NCBI GenBank assembly: GCA_022769085.1
Contig: JALEKO010000002.1
Span: 1-50,398, forward strand
DNA length: 50,398 nt
From: Peptoniphilaceae bacterium
Lineage (GTDB): Bacteria > Bacillota > Clostridia > Tissierellales > Peptoniphilaceae
Reading direction: 5' to 3'
Shown: piece by piece, positions 16,707 to 27,185 of the stretch
Layout of the letters: each line of letters opens with the position of its first letter
How positions within the stretch are numbered: the first letter of the stretch is position 1
Notes under the pieces: model-generated
The model's database searches: none
The model's input: only the letters and a program-made list of their open reading frames with translations
What the model was told of the DNA's origin: nothing
Translations under genes and position numbers: made by a program

Positions 16707-16734
16707 ATTATACCATACATTAAAAAAATGTCCT
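16707..16734 (-). promoter_or_regulatory. rnpB promoter
   Basis: AGGACA (16729-16734) and consensus TATAAT (16707-16712), spaced 16 bases, place the start at the mature rnpB 5' end. The -35 box lies within the last codons of nif3, so rnpB has its own start inside the gene cluster. Confidence 0.7.
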
Positions 16735-17499
16735 GTAAGAATCAGTTTTGTCAAAAGCAAAAACTTTATTATTTACATTTTCAAATATTTTTTCAATATC
16801 TTCTTTTAATTTATATATTATGTGATTTTCTGATGCAAAATGTCCTGGATCTACTATAACAAGACCTCTGTTTGAATAATCTAAGCCATCATTGTATTTA
16901 ATGTCAGATGTCAACATTACATCTGCTCCCTTTTTTATTGCATCATCTAATAAACTTGCACCTGCACCAGAACATACTGCTACTTTCTTAATTTTTTTAT
17001 TGCAGTTTCCAAAAAGTATTACACCATTTGGTTTTAATATTTTTTTAACAAATATAGCAAAATCTTTTGCATAAAGCTCTTTTTCGTATTCTCCTATCTT
17101 TCCAAAACTATATTCTTTATCTTCTAGATTTTGAATGTTTTTAATATTTAGAATTTTGCAAAGATTATCATTTACACCGCCATCTGCAACATCTAAATTT
17201 GTATGCATTGCATAAACAGTTATACCATTTTTGATAGCTTCTTGAATAGCAGTATAAAAAGGGTCGTCAAAATTAAGCTTTTTTTGTGCATTAAAAAAAT
17301 ATGGATGATGGTTTATAATTAAATTACATTCATTTTTAATAGCTTCTTGAACCGATTCATAGCTAAAATCCAACGATATTAATACATTTTTAAGTTCATT
17401 TTTTAAATTTCCAAACTGTAGTCCGCTATTGTCCCAAGACTGTTGTAAATTTAATGGATAAATTTCATCTAATATATTAACTAAATCTCTAATTTCCAT
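16720..17499 (-). CDS. Nif3-like dinuclear metal protein (YqfO family)
   Basis: A conserved cytoplasmic metal-binding protein of the NIF3/DUF34 family, sometimes annotated GTP cyclohydrolase 1 type 2; its physiological reaction is not settled. Metal ligands are visible: NHHPYFF near 63-69, MHTNLD near 98-103, and the C-terminal DPGHFASEN segment near 217-225. At 259 aa it is the short form without the inserted PII-like domain. It overlaps the end of trmK by 19 bases, the usual Firmicutes pairing (sigA-trmK-nif3). The rnpB -35 box is inside its last codons. Confidence 0.9.
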   Translation of the reverse strand: MEIRDLVNILDEIYPLNLQQSWDNSGLQFGNLKNELKNVLISLDFSYESVQEAIKNECNLIINHHPYFFNAQKKLNFDDPFYTAIQEAIKNGITVYAMHTNLDVADGGVNDNLCKILNIKNIQNLEDKEYSFGKIGEYEKELYAKDFAIFVKKILKPNGVILFGNCNKKIKKVAVCSGAGASLLDDAIKKGADVMLTSDIKYNDGLDYSNRGLVIVDPGHFASENHIIYKLKEDIEKIFENVNNKVFAFDKTDSYRTFF

Positions 17500-18173
17500 T
17501 TTTTTTCCACCTCTTCTATAGCCATTAAAATTTCATCTATCTTTTTTAATGAACTTCCTTTTTTTGAATTTTTTAAAATATTTTTTTTAATCATTTTATT
17601 TTTTCTTTTCTCATATTTTAATTTTTTAAGCAAAATTAAAGATTTTTTTTCTATATTATTTCTTCCAAAATATATTTCTGATAAATCATATTTTTTTTCA
17701 ATACCTTTTTTTACTTTCATTATGTCATAAAATTTTTTATTATCATAGATAAGAAAATCTTTTACAAATAAAAATTCATTATTATTTAAAAAATATCTAA
17801 GTTTTTCATTTGCTATATTTGATTCAATAATAATGTAATCTAAAGAATGTGAAAAATTTAAATTTGATTTTAATATATTTATTATTGTATTTGCACCCAT
17901 TCCTGCAATTATTGCTATTTGATTTTTTTCTGACTTTAATCCTTCAAAGCCGTCAGTAACTTTAGTTTTAATTATATCTCTATAGTTATCAAATTCACTT
18001 GAATTTAGTTTATCCAAAGAATTTTTTGATATATCAGTTGCTAAAATATCTTTTGAAATATTATTTTTTGCTAAATATAAAGGTACTAATCCATGATCAG
18101 TACCAATATCAATAACTTTTTTATTCATTTCAACTAAAGATAATATTTTAATTAATCTTTTATTTAATTTCAC
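17481..18173 (-). CDS. trmK: tRNA (adenine-22-N1)-methyltransferase TrmK
   Basis: SAM-dependent enzyme making m1A22 in bacterial tRNAs. The SAM-binding motif is [17 protein letters not shown] (residues 19-35), followed by [27 protein letters not shown] near 86-99 and the IIIESN segment. A basic, coiled C-terminal tail follows, as in the family. At 230 aa it is standard. It starts with GTG: the sequence GTGA overlaps the rpoD stop codon, so translation is coupled to the sigma factor gene. Confidence 0.92.
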   Translation of the reverse strand: MKLNKRLIKILSLVEMNKKVIDIGTDHGLVPLYLAKNNISKDILATDISKNSLDKLNSSEFDNYRDIIKTKVTDGFEGLKSEKNQIAIIAGMGANTIINILKSNLNFSHSLDYIIIESNIANEKLRYFLNNNEFLFVKDFLIYDNKKFYDIMKVKKGIEKKYDLSEIYFGRNNIEKKSLILLKKLKYEKRKNKMIKKNILKNSKKGSSLKKIDEILMAIEEVEKKWKLEI

Positions 18174-19981
18174 GGTAAAAAATCCTTTAATACATCACTT
18201 TTATTTGGACTTTTTAGTTTTCTTAAAGCTTTAGCTTCAATTTGTCTTATTCTTTCCCTTGTTACATTAAATTCTTTTCCTACTTCTTCAAGTGTTCTTG
18301 GAGTTCCATCAAGAAGACCAAATCTTAATTGAAGAACTCTTTTTTCTCTTGTACCTAAAAAACTAAGTACTTCATTAAGCTGATCTCTTAGCATTGAATA
18401 ATTTGCAGCATCATCTGGACTTATAGCTGCATCATCTTCTATAAAATCTCCCAAATGGCTATCTTCTTCTTCGCCAATTGGAGTTTCCAAAGAAACTGGT
18501 TCTTGAGAAATTTTTCTTATTTCTTGAACTTTATCCACAGAAATATCCATGCTTTTTGCAATTTCTTCATTTGAAGGATCTCTTCCTAATTCTTGAAGAA
18601 GTTGTCTTTGAACTCTAACTAACTTATTTATTGTTTCAACCATGTGTACAGGAATTCTAATTGTCCTTGCCTGATCTGCTATTGATCTTGTAATAGCTTG
18701 TCTTATCCACCAAGTTGCATATGTTGAAAACTTAAATCCTTTATTATAATCATATTTTTCAACAGCTTTCATAAGCCCCATATTTCCTTCTTGAATAAGA
18801 TCTAAAAAACTCATTCCTCTACCCAAATATCTTTTAGCAATAGATACAACCAACCTTAAATTTGTCTCTGCCAATTTCCTTTTTGCTTTTTCACTATTAG
18901 ATACAAATTTTGCTAAAGTTTTATAATCGTTCTCTTCTAATGTTTTTTTATCAACAAGTTTTTCAGCAAGAATTCCAATTTTTATAGTTTCAGATATTCT
19001 ATCAATATCTGATTTTGTCAATGTTTTATTTTCCAGTATTTCATCTGATTTATTTGCATAAAAAGTCATTGTATCTATTAAATATTTATCGTTAATATTT
19101 AGACTTTCATCAGATATTGCTTTGCTAATAAGTCCTGAAAAAGAAAAATAAACAAAAGACTTTACAGTATTTGATTCTTTTGTATTTAACATAGTATCCA
19201 TTGAGTCAAAAAGATCACATAAGCTATTTCCTTCTTCTTTGGTTAATTCATTATTTTCAACGGATTTTTTCGCAATATTACACAATTCTAATTTAACTTT
19301 TAGTTCTTCTATCTGATTTTTATCTAAATTTTTATTATAAATATTAGATAAATTTTTTCCTATTAATGAAATTGATTTTAAACTTCTCAGATTATCACTT
19401 GAAAGATTTCCTAATTCAATTATTTCTTCATTTGCTATTTTTATTGTCATTGATAGATCTCCTAAGAAAATCTTCTCTGAAAGTTTTGAAATTTGTTTTT
19501 TATTTAATCTTTTATCATTCAAAACTTTGTCTGCAATATTTCCTTCTTCCATTCTTTTTGCTAAAAATATTTCTTCTTTAGCCGTAAGAAGTTTAACTTT
19601 TCCAATTTCTTTTAGATACATTTTTACAGGATCATCAGTTTTTATTTCAGCATCTGAATCATAAAAATCTTCTTTTTCTTCAATCTCTATTTCTTCATCT
19701 TCTTGTTCTAAATCATCTTCAAAATCTTTTGGTTTTATTTCATCTTCATCTTCTTCATCTAATAAAGATTTTTTATTTTCAACAAATTCAATTCCTTTTT
19801 TCTGAAGATTACTCTTGATAAATTCAATTTGCTCGTCGTCAAGATTTTCAAAAGCTTCAAAATTTAAAAATTGTTCATTAGTAATTACACCATCTTGAGT
19901 ATCGCTAATTGAACTAAATTCGTCTATAATTTCTTTTAAAACATCTTCGTCATTTAATTTTTGACTACTGTCCTCTTTCAT
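18170..19981 (-). CDS. rpoD: Primary sigma factor RpoD/SigA with a large insertion
   Basis: The housekeeping sigma factor. Region 1.2 ([21 protein letters not shown], about 118-140) and region 2 ([44 protein letters not shown], about 370-440) are intact, as are region 3 ([21 protein letters not shown]) and region 4 ([29 protein letters not shown]). The N-terminal part is acidic, with a Glu/Asp-rich stretch near 77-112. At roughly 603 aa it is much longer than Bacillus SigA (371 aa). The extra length is about 215 residues between regions 1.2 and 2 (bases 18887-19537), containing five degenerate repeats. I chose the second ATG, 9 bases after GGAGG; the first ATG (19987) is only 3 bases from it. 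It follows dnaG and overlaps trmK. Confidence 0.93.
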   Translation of the reverse strand: MKEDSSQKLNDEDVLKEIIDEFSSISDTQDGVITNEQFLNFEAFENLDDEQIEFIKSNLQKKGIEFVENKKSLLDEEDEDEIKPKDFEDDLEQEDEEIEIEEKEDFYDSDAEIKTDDPVKMYLKEIGKVKLLTAKEEIFLAKRMEEGNIADKVLNDKRLNKKQISKLSEKIFLGDLSMTIKIANEEIIELGNLSSDNLRSLKSISLIGKNLSNIYNKNLDKNQIEELKVKLELCNIAKKSVENNELTKEEGNSLCDLFDSMDTMLNTKESNTVKSFVYFSFSGLISKAISDESLNINDKYLIDTMTFYANKSDEILENKTLTKSDIDRISETIKIGILAEKLVDKKTLEENDYKTLAKFVSNSEKAKRKLAETNLRLVVSIAKRYLGRGMSFLDLIQEGNMGLMKAVEKYDYNKGFKFSTYATWWIRQAITRSIADQARTIRIPVHMVETINKLVRVQRQLLQELGRDPSNEEIAKSMDISVDKVQEIRKISQEPVSLETPIGEEEDSHLGDFIEDDAAISPDDAANYSMLRDQLNEVLSFLGTREKRVLQLRFGLLDGTPRTLEEVGKEFNVTRERIRQIEAKALRKLKSPNKSDVLKDFLP

Positions 19982-20005
19982 ACTCATTCGCCTCCACGGT
20001 GTAAA

Positions 20006-21718
20006 TCAAATTTCATTTAACAATTCAATATCATCATTACTTAGCTTTTGATGATTCATAATTTTTTTATTTAAATCCTTTTTTGTAAAAAGCTTTATTC
20101 TTTCAATTAAATCATGTATTTCATTTTTTGTCATATTTTTATATTTTTCTATTCTTTTTATCAAACTTTTATAATTATTATCAGTAATTTCTGAAATGTC
20201 AGAATTAATGATTGAGTCTTTAATAATTTTAAGATCTTTATTTTTAATGAAATTATCTATTAATTTTTTATTTATATAATAAAATTCTTTGTTATACAAA
20301 ATTAAAGATAGTGCATTTATTTCATTTTCAATTCTTAAATTTGGTGAGTAATCATTTATTTGAATACTTTCAAATTTTAAATTATTATTTTCTTTTTTAT
20401 AATTATTTGATTTAAATTGTTCTCTTTTTATGATGCTTTTTCTATTCTTTACTTTGTTTACTTCTTCTATTAAAGTGGTTTTATTTATTTTAAAAAGATC
20501 TGATACTTTATTTGCAAAAATTTCCATTGTTACAGCAGAATCTATTTTTGCTAAAAAATCCAAAAATAAATTTAATTTTTCAAGCTTTTCATTTGGTTTA
20601 GAATCCTGATATTTTTTAAGTATCTTTGAAAACCTGTAATTATAAATATCCTGTGCATCTTCAATTTTTTTTTCAAAAGAATTAAATCCTTTTTTCGCAA
20701 CAAATTCATCAGGATCCATTCCATCTTCAAGTTCAACTACTTTTACTTCTTTTCCTATCTCATTAAAAATATCTATTGCTCTATCTGTAGCTTTTATTCC
20801 TGCCATATCACTATCATAACAAATATATATGTCTTTAGAATATCTTTCAATTAATTTTGCCTGTTCTAGTGTAAGAGAAGTTCCTAAACTTGCAACTGCA
20901 GAATCTATACCAACATTACTTAATCCAATAACATCCATATATCCTTCAACAAGAAGTAATCTTTTATCATCTTGATTTCTAAAATTATTCAATGAATATA
21001 AATTTTCTCTTTTTTTAAAAATAATATTTTCCGGCGAATTTAAATATTTCGGTAATTTATCAGTTAAATTTCTTCCACCAAATCCTATTATTTTATTTTG
21101 GATATTAAATATAGGAAAAATTATTCTATCTCTAAATTTATCATATAAATTTCCAATTGTATTTTTTCCTATAAGACCTAGTTCAATTAAATCATCAAGT
21201 AAATAGTTTTTGCTTCTACAATAATTTAATAAATCATCATATGAATCTTTAGCATATCCCAGCATATATTTATTAACTAAATTTGGTTTTAATCCCCTCA
21301 TCTTCAAGTAGCTTTGTGGCCTTTTTTCTGTTAATAAATTTTTATAAAAAAACATACAAATATCTTTATTTATATCATATAGTCTACTTTTTCTTTCAGA
21401 TATTTTCTTATGTTCTACGCTTTCTTCTTCTAAAATTATTCCCGCTTTATCAGCTAAAAATTTTAAAGCATTCACATAATCTAATCCTTCAATTTTTTCA
21501 ATAAATGAAATAACATCTCCACCAGCGCCACATCCAAAACAATGAAAAAGCTGTTTATCTTCAGACACTGTAAAAGATGGAGTCTTTTCTTTATGAAAAG
21601 GGCATAACCCCATATAACCTCTACCACTTTTTTTTAGATTTACATAATCTCCTATTACAGATACTATATCTACTATTTCTAGTATTTGATTCTTTTTTTC
21701 TTCCGATATTGAAAACAT
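20006..21718 (-). CDS. dnaG: DNA primase
   Basis: Makes RNA primers at the replication fork. The N-terminal zinc finger is CPFHKEKTPSFTVSEDKQLF followed by HCFGCGAGGD (about 40-70). The catalytic core has FGGRNLTDKLPKYLNSPE. The TOPRIM domain has LLLVEGYMDVIGL near 252 and the acidic ICYDSDMAG near 297. The C-terminal helicase-binding part (about 430-570) is divergent and Lys/Asn-rich. At 570 aa it is near the normal length. It heads the dnaG-rpoD-trmK-nif3 unit and is separated from yqfL by a terminator. Confidence 0.95.
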   Translation of the reverse strand: MFSISEEKKNQILEIVDIVSVIGDYVNLKKSGRGYMGLCPFHKEKTPSFTVSEDKQLFHCFGCGAGGDVISFIEKIEGLDYVNALKFLADKAGIILEEESVEHKKISERKSRLYDINKDICMFFYKNLLTEKRPQSYLKMRGLKPNLVNKYMLGYAKDSYDDLLNYCRSKNYLLDDLIELGLIGKNTIGNLYDKFRDRIIFPIFNIQNKIIGFGGRNLTDKLPKYLNSPENIIFKKRENLYSLNNFRNQDDKRLLLVEGYMDVIGLSNVGIDSAVASLGTSLTLEQAKLIERYSKDIYICYDSDMAGIKATDRAIDIFNEIGKEVKVVELEDGMDPDEFVAKKGFNSFEKKIEDAQDIYNYRFSKILKKYQDSKPNEKLEKLNLFLDFLAKIDSAVTMEIFANKVSDLFKINKTTLIEEVNKVKNRKSIIKREQFKSNNYKKENNNLKFESIQINDYSPNLRIENEINALSLILYNKEFYYINKKLIDNFIKNKDLKIIKDSIINSDISEITDNNYKSLIKRIEKYKNMTKNEIHDLIERIKLFTKKDLNKKIMNHQKLSNDDIELLNEI

Positions 21719-21762
21719 TATTTCACCACGAATACATTATACTTTTTTTAATAACTTATCTC

Positions 21763-21792
21763 AAAAAAGCAGAATGCAACCACTCTGCTTTT
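21763..21792 (-). terminator. Terminator after yqfL
   Basis: AAAAGCAGA...TCTGCTTTTTT hairpin: arms AAAGCAG/CTGCTTT with a loop of about 12 bases, and a T-run on the minus strand. It ends the long phoH-to-yqfL transcript before dnaG. Confidence 0.8.
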
Positions 21793-21801
21793 ATAAAGAT
21801 A

Positions 21802-22602
21802 TTATCTATTAACGATATCTAAAACTTTGTTTGCCGTCTGTTCAATTGTCAAATCTGTTACATTAATAACTTCACATCCAAGATCGTCAAAAACTTCGCT
21901 TGCATAGTTCAATTCATATTCAATTCTTTCTTCATCTGAATATACCGAATCTCCAAGCCCCATTATTTTTGCTCTTTCAGCCCTTATTCCTTCAAGTTTA
22001 TCAGGATTAATTATAAGTCCAACAATTTTTTTAGAATCCACTTCAAATAGTTCCTGAGGTAATGTAACTTCTGGCACTAGTGGCAAATTACAAACTTTAT
22101 AATTTTTTGTAGCAAGCAACATTGAAAGAGGCGTTTTTGATGTTCTAGATACACCAACCAAAACTATCTCAGCTTCTAATAATCCTCTTGGATCTTTCCC
22201 GTCATCATATTTTACTGCGAATTCTATTGCATCAATCATGGAAAAATAGTCTTCTGACTGTTTTCTAATTAATCCTCTTTCCCAAAGTGCTTTTTCTCCT
22301 GTTATCTCTTCTATTGCTCTTATTCCATCTCCGAGCAAGTCTATACACTTTGTATTAGTATCCTTAGAAAGTTCTATAATATGTTTTCTCAAGGAGAAAT
22401 TTGCTATAGTCATGATTATTAAATCATTTTTAGAAATATCATCACAGGCTTTATCTATCTCACGTTCATTCTTAATATCTGAAGCTTTCTTTATGTTAAT
22501 TTTTAAATTTTGAAATTGAGCTGTTATACTTTTTGTATAATTTATTGCTGTTTCACCTGTAGAATCACTCAAAACATAAATATTTAATATATCATCTGAC
22601 AT
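21802..22602 (-). CDS. yqfL: Pyruvate, phosphate dikinase regulatory protein (DUF299 kinase/pyrophosphorylase)
   Basis: A bifunctional ADP-dependent kinase and Pi-dependent pyrophosphorylase that switches PPDK or PEP synthase off and on. The DUF299 N-terminal IYVLSDSTGETA is present; the P-loop is GVSRTSKTPLSMLL near 150, and a C-terminal SDEERIEYELNYASEVF segment follows. At about 266 aa it is typical. The ATG at 22602 is chosen because AAGGAG is 6 bases upstream; the ATG at 22608 overlaps that site. It follows glyS by 11 bases, the usual Firmicutes order, but the dikinase gene often found next to it is absent; dnaG follows. Confidence 0.92.
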   Translation of the reverse strand: MSDDILNIYVLSDSTGETAINYTKSITAQFQNLKINIKKASDIKNEREIDKACDDISKNDLIIMTIANFSLRKHIIELSKDTNTKCIDLLGDGIRAIEEITGEKALWERGLIRKQSEDYFSMIDAIEFAVKYDDGKDPRGLLEAEIVLVGVSRTSKTPLSMLLATKNYKVCNLPLVPEVTLPQELFEVDSKKIVGLIINPDKLEGIRAERAKIMGLGDSVYSDEERIEYELNYASEVFDDLGCEVINVTDLTIEQTANKVLDIVNR

Positions 22603-22613
22603 TGACATCTCCT

Positions 22614-24686
22614 TTACTTTACAATTTTTTCTGGAATAAATATTTGTTTTACTCTAAAATTAATATTATTAAGAATCGATAATCTATTATTTTTCAATTT
22701 TTCATCATCAACCATTATCATAGTCTTATCTAAATATTCATTTACTAAATTTTTACCTTCAGAAAGTAGATTTAAAGCATCTTTATATTGTTTTGTATTG
22801 ATTAATGAGTCAACATTTGATAATTTTTTGATAAAATCAAATACCATTTTTTCTTCTTCTACATTTACTAATTTTTCATCAATATCTAAAGAATTAAAAT
22901 CTTTGACAATATTTGAAACTCTAGTAAAATAGTTCAATTTTTCTTCAAAATTGCTTAAATTAGAGAATTCTTCAAGCTGATTTAACTTTAAATATATGTC
23001 ATATATATTACTATCTGTTATAGACATTACTGAATTAATATGATCATATTTATAACCATCGTCAAGCAATTTATTTTTTAATCTTTCAAGGATAAAATCT
23101 AAAACTTTTTTTTCTGTCAAATCATAATTAAATGATAACGCATCTCTATTTGTATATATATATAAAGAATCTTTAATTAAATCTCTAAGATCAACATCAA
23201 TTTTATTCTCTATTAAAATATTTATAATTCCAAGAGCTTGTCTTCTTAAACCATATGGATCTTTTGTACCAGTAACATATTTTTCAATAGCATACAAACC
23301 ACAAATGTTATCCATTTTTTCTGTTATAGAAACAACAATTCCAACTGATGATTTAGGAGTTTCGGAATCTTGAGATTTTGGTAAATATTGTTCTTCTATT
23401 GCATTTGCAACTATCTCATCTTCTCCAGATAATTTTGCATAAATTTTACCAATTGTTCCTTCTAATTCTGTAAATTCTATTACCATATTTGTAATTAAAT
23501 CTGCTTTAGATAAGTAACATGCTCTCTTTACACTTTCTTCAAGATCCAAACTCATTTGAAATCTTTTCAAATACTCAACACTAAGATCTTGCATTCTTAA
23601 TGTTTTTGAAAGCATATCTTTTAATCCGTCATAAAATGTTAAATTTGAAAGATTATCAACATATGAAGATAACGGTTTTGAAGTATCTTGTTCAAAGAAA
23701 AATTTTGCATCTTCAAGCCTTGCTGTAAGCACTCTTTCATTTCCCATAGATACATTCTCTATATCTGTTTCATCACCATTTCTTACTGTAATAAAATATG
23801 GCAAAAGCTGACCTTCATCATTTATTACTGGAAAGTATCTCTGATGATTTTTCATTGGAGTAATAATAACTTCTTTTGGAAGACTTAAATACTTTTCATC
23901 AAACTTTCCTATTAAAGCTGTTGGATATTCTACAATGTTAATTACTTCATCAAGCAAATCTTCATCTTGTAATACAGAGCCTCCCTTTTCTTTTGCAAGT
24001 TTGTTTATTCCCCTAACTATCATGTCATATCTATCTTTATATTTAAGAATCACATAGTTCTCTCTCAAAAGCTCATTATAATTATCTATTTTATCAACGA
24101 CTATTTCATCAGAACCTAAAACCCTATGTCCTTTAGTCACATTTGAAACTCTTATTCCTTCTGCTTCAAAAGGCAATATCTCATCATCTAAAAGTGATAC
24201 AAACCATCTAATAGGCCTTGCAAATTTTAAATCTTTTCCTCCCCAATGCATACTTCTTGGAAAACTTAAACTTTTAACAATATCAAAAACATTGTCTTTT
24301 AAATCCTCTTTAATTGTTGTAGATTTAATTTCTTTATTTACAAATACATAATCCTCATCTTTTACTTTTTCAATTGTAATTGAAGATATAGATGCATCTT
24401 GACTTTTTAAAAATCCTAAAAGTGCTTGTGTAGGTTCTCCATTCTGTGAATATGCAATTTTTTTCGAAGGCCCTTTAATTTTTATATTTTTTTTCTCGAG
24501 CGATTTTTCCATATTCAAAATTAAAATTGAAAATCTTCTTGGCGTACTTTCTACTCTTACCTCATCAAACGATATATTTTTATCATCTAATAATTTTTCA
24601 AACTTTTCTTCCAATTGCAATTTTGTAGATTTTACATAAGCCGATGGAAATTCTTCAACTCCTATTTCTAAAAGATATTTACTCAT
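22614..24686 (-). CDS. glyS: Glycyl-tRNA synthetase beta subunit
   Basis: Large subunit of the alpha2beta2 bacterial GlyRS; contributes tRNA binding and the HD-like and anticodon-binding regions. It starts YLLEIGVEEFPSAYV and has the family motifs ESTPRRF, GPSKKIAY, SFPRSMHWGGKDLKFARPIRW (split over about 175-195), GHRVLG, PMKNHQRYFPV and TARLEDAKFFFEQD. YGLRRQALGII is near 487. At 690 aa it is full length. The start overlaps the glyQ stop by one base (TAATG), consistent with stoichiometric translation of the two subunits. Confidence 0.96.
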   Translation of the reverse strand: MSKYLLEIGVEEFPSAYVKSTKLQLEEKFEKLLDDKNISFDEVRVESTPRRFSILILNMEKSLEKKNIKIKGPSKKIAYSQNGEPTQALLGFLKSQDASISSITIEKVKDEDYVFVNKEIKSTTIKEDLKDNVFDIVKSLSFPRSMHWGGKDLKFARPIRWFVSLLDDEILPFEAEGIRVSNVTKGHRVLGSDEIVVDKIDNYNELLRENYVILKYKDRYDMIVRGINKLAKEKGGSVLQDEDLLDEVINIVEYPTALIGKFDEKYLSLPKEVIITPMKNHQRYFPVINDEGQLLPYFITVRNGDETDIENVSMGNERVLTARLEDAKFFFEQDTSKPLSSYVDNLSNLTFYDGLKDMLSKTLRMQDLSVEYLKRFQMSLDLEESVKRACYLSKADLITNMVIEFTELEGTIGKIYAKLSGEDEIVANAIEEQYLPKSQDSETPKSSVGIVVSITEKMDNICGLYAIEKYVTGTKDPYGLRRQALGIINILIENKIDVDLRDLIKDSLYIYTNRDALSFNYDLTEKKVLDFILERLKNKLLDDGYKYDHINSVMSITDSNIYDIYLKLNQLEEFSNLSNFEEKLNYFTRVSNIVKDFNSLDIDEKLVNVEEEKMVFDFIKKLSNVDSLINTKQYKDALNLLSEGKNLVNEYLDKTMIMVDDEKLKNNRLSILNNINFRVKQIFIPEKIVK

Positions 24687-25561
24687 TAATTTTCCTTTCT
24701 TAAAAGTGGGTAACCTAACTTTTCACGTTTTTCCAAATAAGCATTGGCAACTTTTGCTGAAACATCTCTAACTCTTTTTATATAATGACTTCTTTCAGAT
24801 GCAGATATTGCACCTCTTGCATCTAAAACATTGAATGTATGTGAACATTTTAATACAAAATCATATGCAGGATATACTAGATCTAGATTAATAAGTCTAT
24901 TTGCTTCATCTTCATAAGACTCAAACTCTTTCATAAGAAGTTTTACATCAGCATCTTCAAAAGAATATTTTGAATTTTCATATTCGGCTTCTTTAAATAA
25001 ATCTCTATAATATAATTCATCTGACCATTTAATATCAAATACATTATCTACATTTTGTAAATACATGCATATTCTCTCAAGCCCCATTGTTATTTCGCCG
25101 CTTTCCAGTTCAGTGTTTATTCCACCAATCTGTTGAAAATATGTAAATTGTGTAATTTCCATTCCATCAAGCCAAACTTCCCAACCAAGACCCCACGCAC
25201 CTAAAGTCGGAGATTGCCAATTATCTTCTACAAACCTTATATCATGCTTCTTAGGATCTATTCCAATTATTTCAAGGCTTTTTAAATACAAATCCTGTAT
25301 GTTATCAGGAGTTGGTTTTAATATAACCTGAAGTTGATGATGTTGATAAAGCCTATTTGGATTTTCTCCATATCTTCCGTCTGCAGGTCTTCTTGATGGC
25401 TCAACATATACTACATGCCACGGTTCTTTTCCAAGTGCTCTTAAAAATGTAGACGGATTCATTGTTCCTGCACCCTTTTCAACATCATAACCCATTAGTA
25501 CAGAACAACCTTGATCTGACCAATACTTTAATAAAACCATCATTAAATCTTCAAAATTCAT
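24686..25561 (-). CDS. glyQ: Glycyl-tRNA synthetase alpha subunit
   Basis: Class II catalytic subunit of heterotetrameric GlyRS. Motifs: [31 protein letters not shown] (near 48-67), [30 protein letters not shown] (near 102-121), [17 protein letters not shown] and [13 protein letters not shown]. At 291 aa it is normal. AAGGAG lies 7 bases before the ATG, and it follows recO after 9 bases. There is no T-box leader here because the gene is internal to a long operon. Confidence 0.97.
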   Translation of the reverse strand: MNFEDLMMVLLKYWSDQGCSVLMGYDVEKGAGTMNPSTFLRALGKEPWHVVYVEPSRRPADGRYGENPNRLYQHHQLQVILKPTPDNIQDLYLKSLEIIGIDPKKHDIRFVEDNWQSPTLGAWGLGWEVWLDGMEITQFTYFQQIGGINTELESGEITMGLERICMYLQNVDNVFDIKWSDELYYRDLFKEAEYENSKYSFEDADVKLLMKEFESYEDEANRLINLDLVYPAYDFVLKCSHTFNVLDARGAISASERSHYIKRVRDVSAKVANAYLEKREKLGYPLLRKEN

Positions 25562-25570
25562 TTTTTCTCC

Positions 25571-26317
25571 TTAAAATGTTTCAATAATTTTTTCAGCCCA
25601 TTTCATTGAACTGTATGAATCAATCTCTAAATTTGTCAAAGTAAACTTAACAATTAAATCTAACATTTTTTTAATGTTCCCAGAAAAATTAATAGAACAA
25701 ACTTTTTCGGATGATGTATATAATAATTTATATAAAAATACATATTCATTATAACTAAGATAAAATACATTTTCTTCGGATGTTAAATCTTTTTTACTAA
25801 CTATTTTTCCATCTGAAATACTGAAAATAAAATAATCATTTATTTTATTTTTATTTCTAATTAGATTTTTGTCAAATGATGGCATATAACCTGAAAATGA
25901 AATGTACTTTAGCAAAAAAGACAAAAAAATATAAGCACTGTTTTTTTTACTTTCATCTAATGCTAGAAAGTATTTATTTACTAATTCATATATATTTTTT
26001 TCATCAACTTTATATGTTTTTAAAATCAAATCGCAAATTGCAGATTTAAATACTAAATTATTAAAATTATTTTTTCCTGAGTTTAGTAAAAAAGATTCTT
26101 TAAGATAATACATATTTTTCGAATGAATTATATAATACCTTGATTTTGAAAATCTTAATGTTGAAGTTAAATTTTTTGAATTTTTTCTAAGCACTCCTTT
26201 GCATAAAATTGAAATTTTGCCTATTTTTTCAGTTAAAATTTCAATTATTTTTGAGCTTTCTTTGTATTTAAATTCTCTTAGAACAATTCCTTCAACTTCA
26301 ATATTACTTGTATCCAA
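25571..26317 (-). CDS. recO: DNA repair protein RecO
   Basis: Mediator that loads RecA on SSB-coated DNA in the RecFOR pathway. The N-terminal OB fold is recognisable (EVEGIVLREFKYKESSKIIEI, GKISILCKGVLRKNSK), and the middle helical domain is divergent. At 248 aa it is standard. It lacks the four-cysteine zinc-binding cluster present in many RecO proteins; scattered Cys residues do not form CxxC pairs. It starts inside the end of era (14-base overlap) and is followed by glyQ, the normal Firmicutes context, which supports the call. Confidence 0.88.
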   Translation of the reverse strand: MDTSNIEVEGIVLREFKYKESSKIIEILTEKIGKISILCKGVLRKNSKNLTSTLRFSKSRYYIIHSKNMYYLKESFLLNSGKNNFNNLVFKSAICDLILKTYKVDEKNIYELVNKYFLALDESKKNSAYIFLSFLLKYISFSGYMPSFDKNLIRNKNKINDYFIFSISDGKIVSKKDLTSEENVFYLSYNEYVFLYKLLYTSSEKVCSINFSGNIKKMLDLIVKFTLTNLEIDSYSSMKWAEKIIETF

Positions 26318-27185
26318 ATCTTTCCACCATTTTTTTATCTTTTCTCCAATTCTTTTTTACAGAAACCCAAAGTTTTAAATTTACTCTAATCCTCAAAAAT
26401 TTTTCTATTTCTTTTCTTGCATCAGTTCCTATCTGTTTAATTTTATTACCAGATTTGCCAATCACAATTTCTTTATGTGATTCCTTTTCAACAATAATTG
26501 TCGCATAAATATCTATAAGATTATGTTCATCTCTTTTTTTATAAGAATCAATTCTTACATATATACCATGTGGAACTTCTTCTCCCAATTTTCTTAAAGC
26601 TTTTTCTCTTATTATCTCTGAAACAATAAATCGTTCAGATTTATTTGTTATCATATCATCAGGATAATATTTTGGGCCTTCAGGTAAGTATCTTTTCACG
26701 GTTTCAATAAAAGAATCTATTCTTTCATTATTCAAAGCTGAAATTGCTAAAATCTCATCAAATATTTTAAATGAATCATAAACAATCTTTAAATCAAGTA
26801 ATTGCTCATGATTTAACAAGTCAACTTTATTTATAAGTAAAATCTTAGGGATATTTATTTTTTTTATTTGCTCTATTATGTACTTATCAAGTCTACCTAT
26901 TGTAAGTGAATTATCTATAACAAAAACAAGAACATCACTTTGACTAAAACTATCTTGTGAAACCTTTAATAGATGATCCTGCAATTTGTTTTTTGGTTTT
27001 TGAATTCCTGGAGTATCTAAAAAAACGATCTGACTTTCATCATCATTATATATTATCTGTATTTCATCCCTAGTTGTTTGAGCTTTATTTGATATAATGC
27101 TGATTTTTTCGCCAAGAATTTTTTCCATAAGCGTACTTTTACCAACATTTGCTCTTCCTACAACAGAAACAAATCCTGATTTCAT
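26304..27185 (-). CDS. era: GTPase Era
   Basis: GTPase needed for 16S rRNA maturation and 30S assembly. The G1 motif is GRANVGKSTLMEK (residues 10-22); G2 region TTRDEIQIIY; G3 is DTPGIQ; G4 is NKVD; G5 is SALN. The C-terminal KH domain (about 200-293) includes IVEKESHKEIVIGKSGNKIK. At 293 aa it is full length. Its start forms an ATGA overlap with the cdd stop, and its end overlaps recO. Confidence 0.97.
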   Translation of the reverse strand: MKSGFVSVVGRANVGKSTLMEKILGEKISIISNKAQTTRDEIQIIYNDDESQIVFLDTPGIQKPKNKLQDHLLKVSQDSFSQSDVLVFVIDNSLTIGRLDKYIIEQIKKINIPKILLINKVDLLNHEQLLDLKIVYDSFKIFDEILAISALNNERIDSFIETVKRYLPEGPKYYPDDMITNKSERFIVSEIIREKALRKLGEEVPHGIYVRIDSYKKRDEHNLIDIYATIIVEKESHKEIVIGKSGNKIKQIGTDARKEIEKFLRIRVNLKLWVSVKKNWRKDKKMVERFGYK

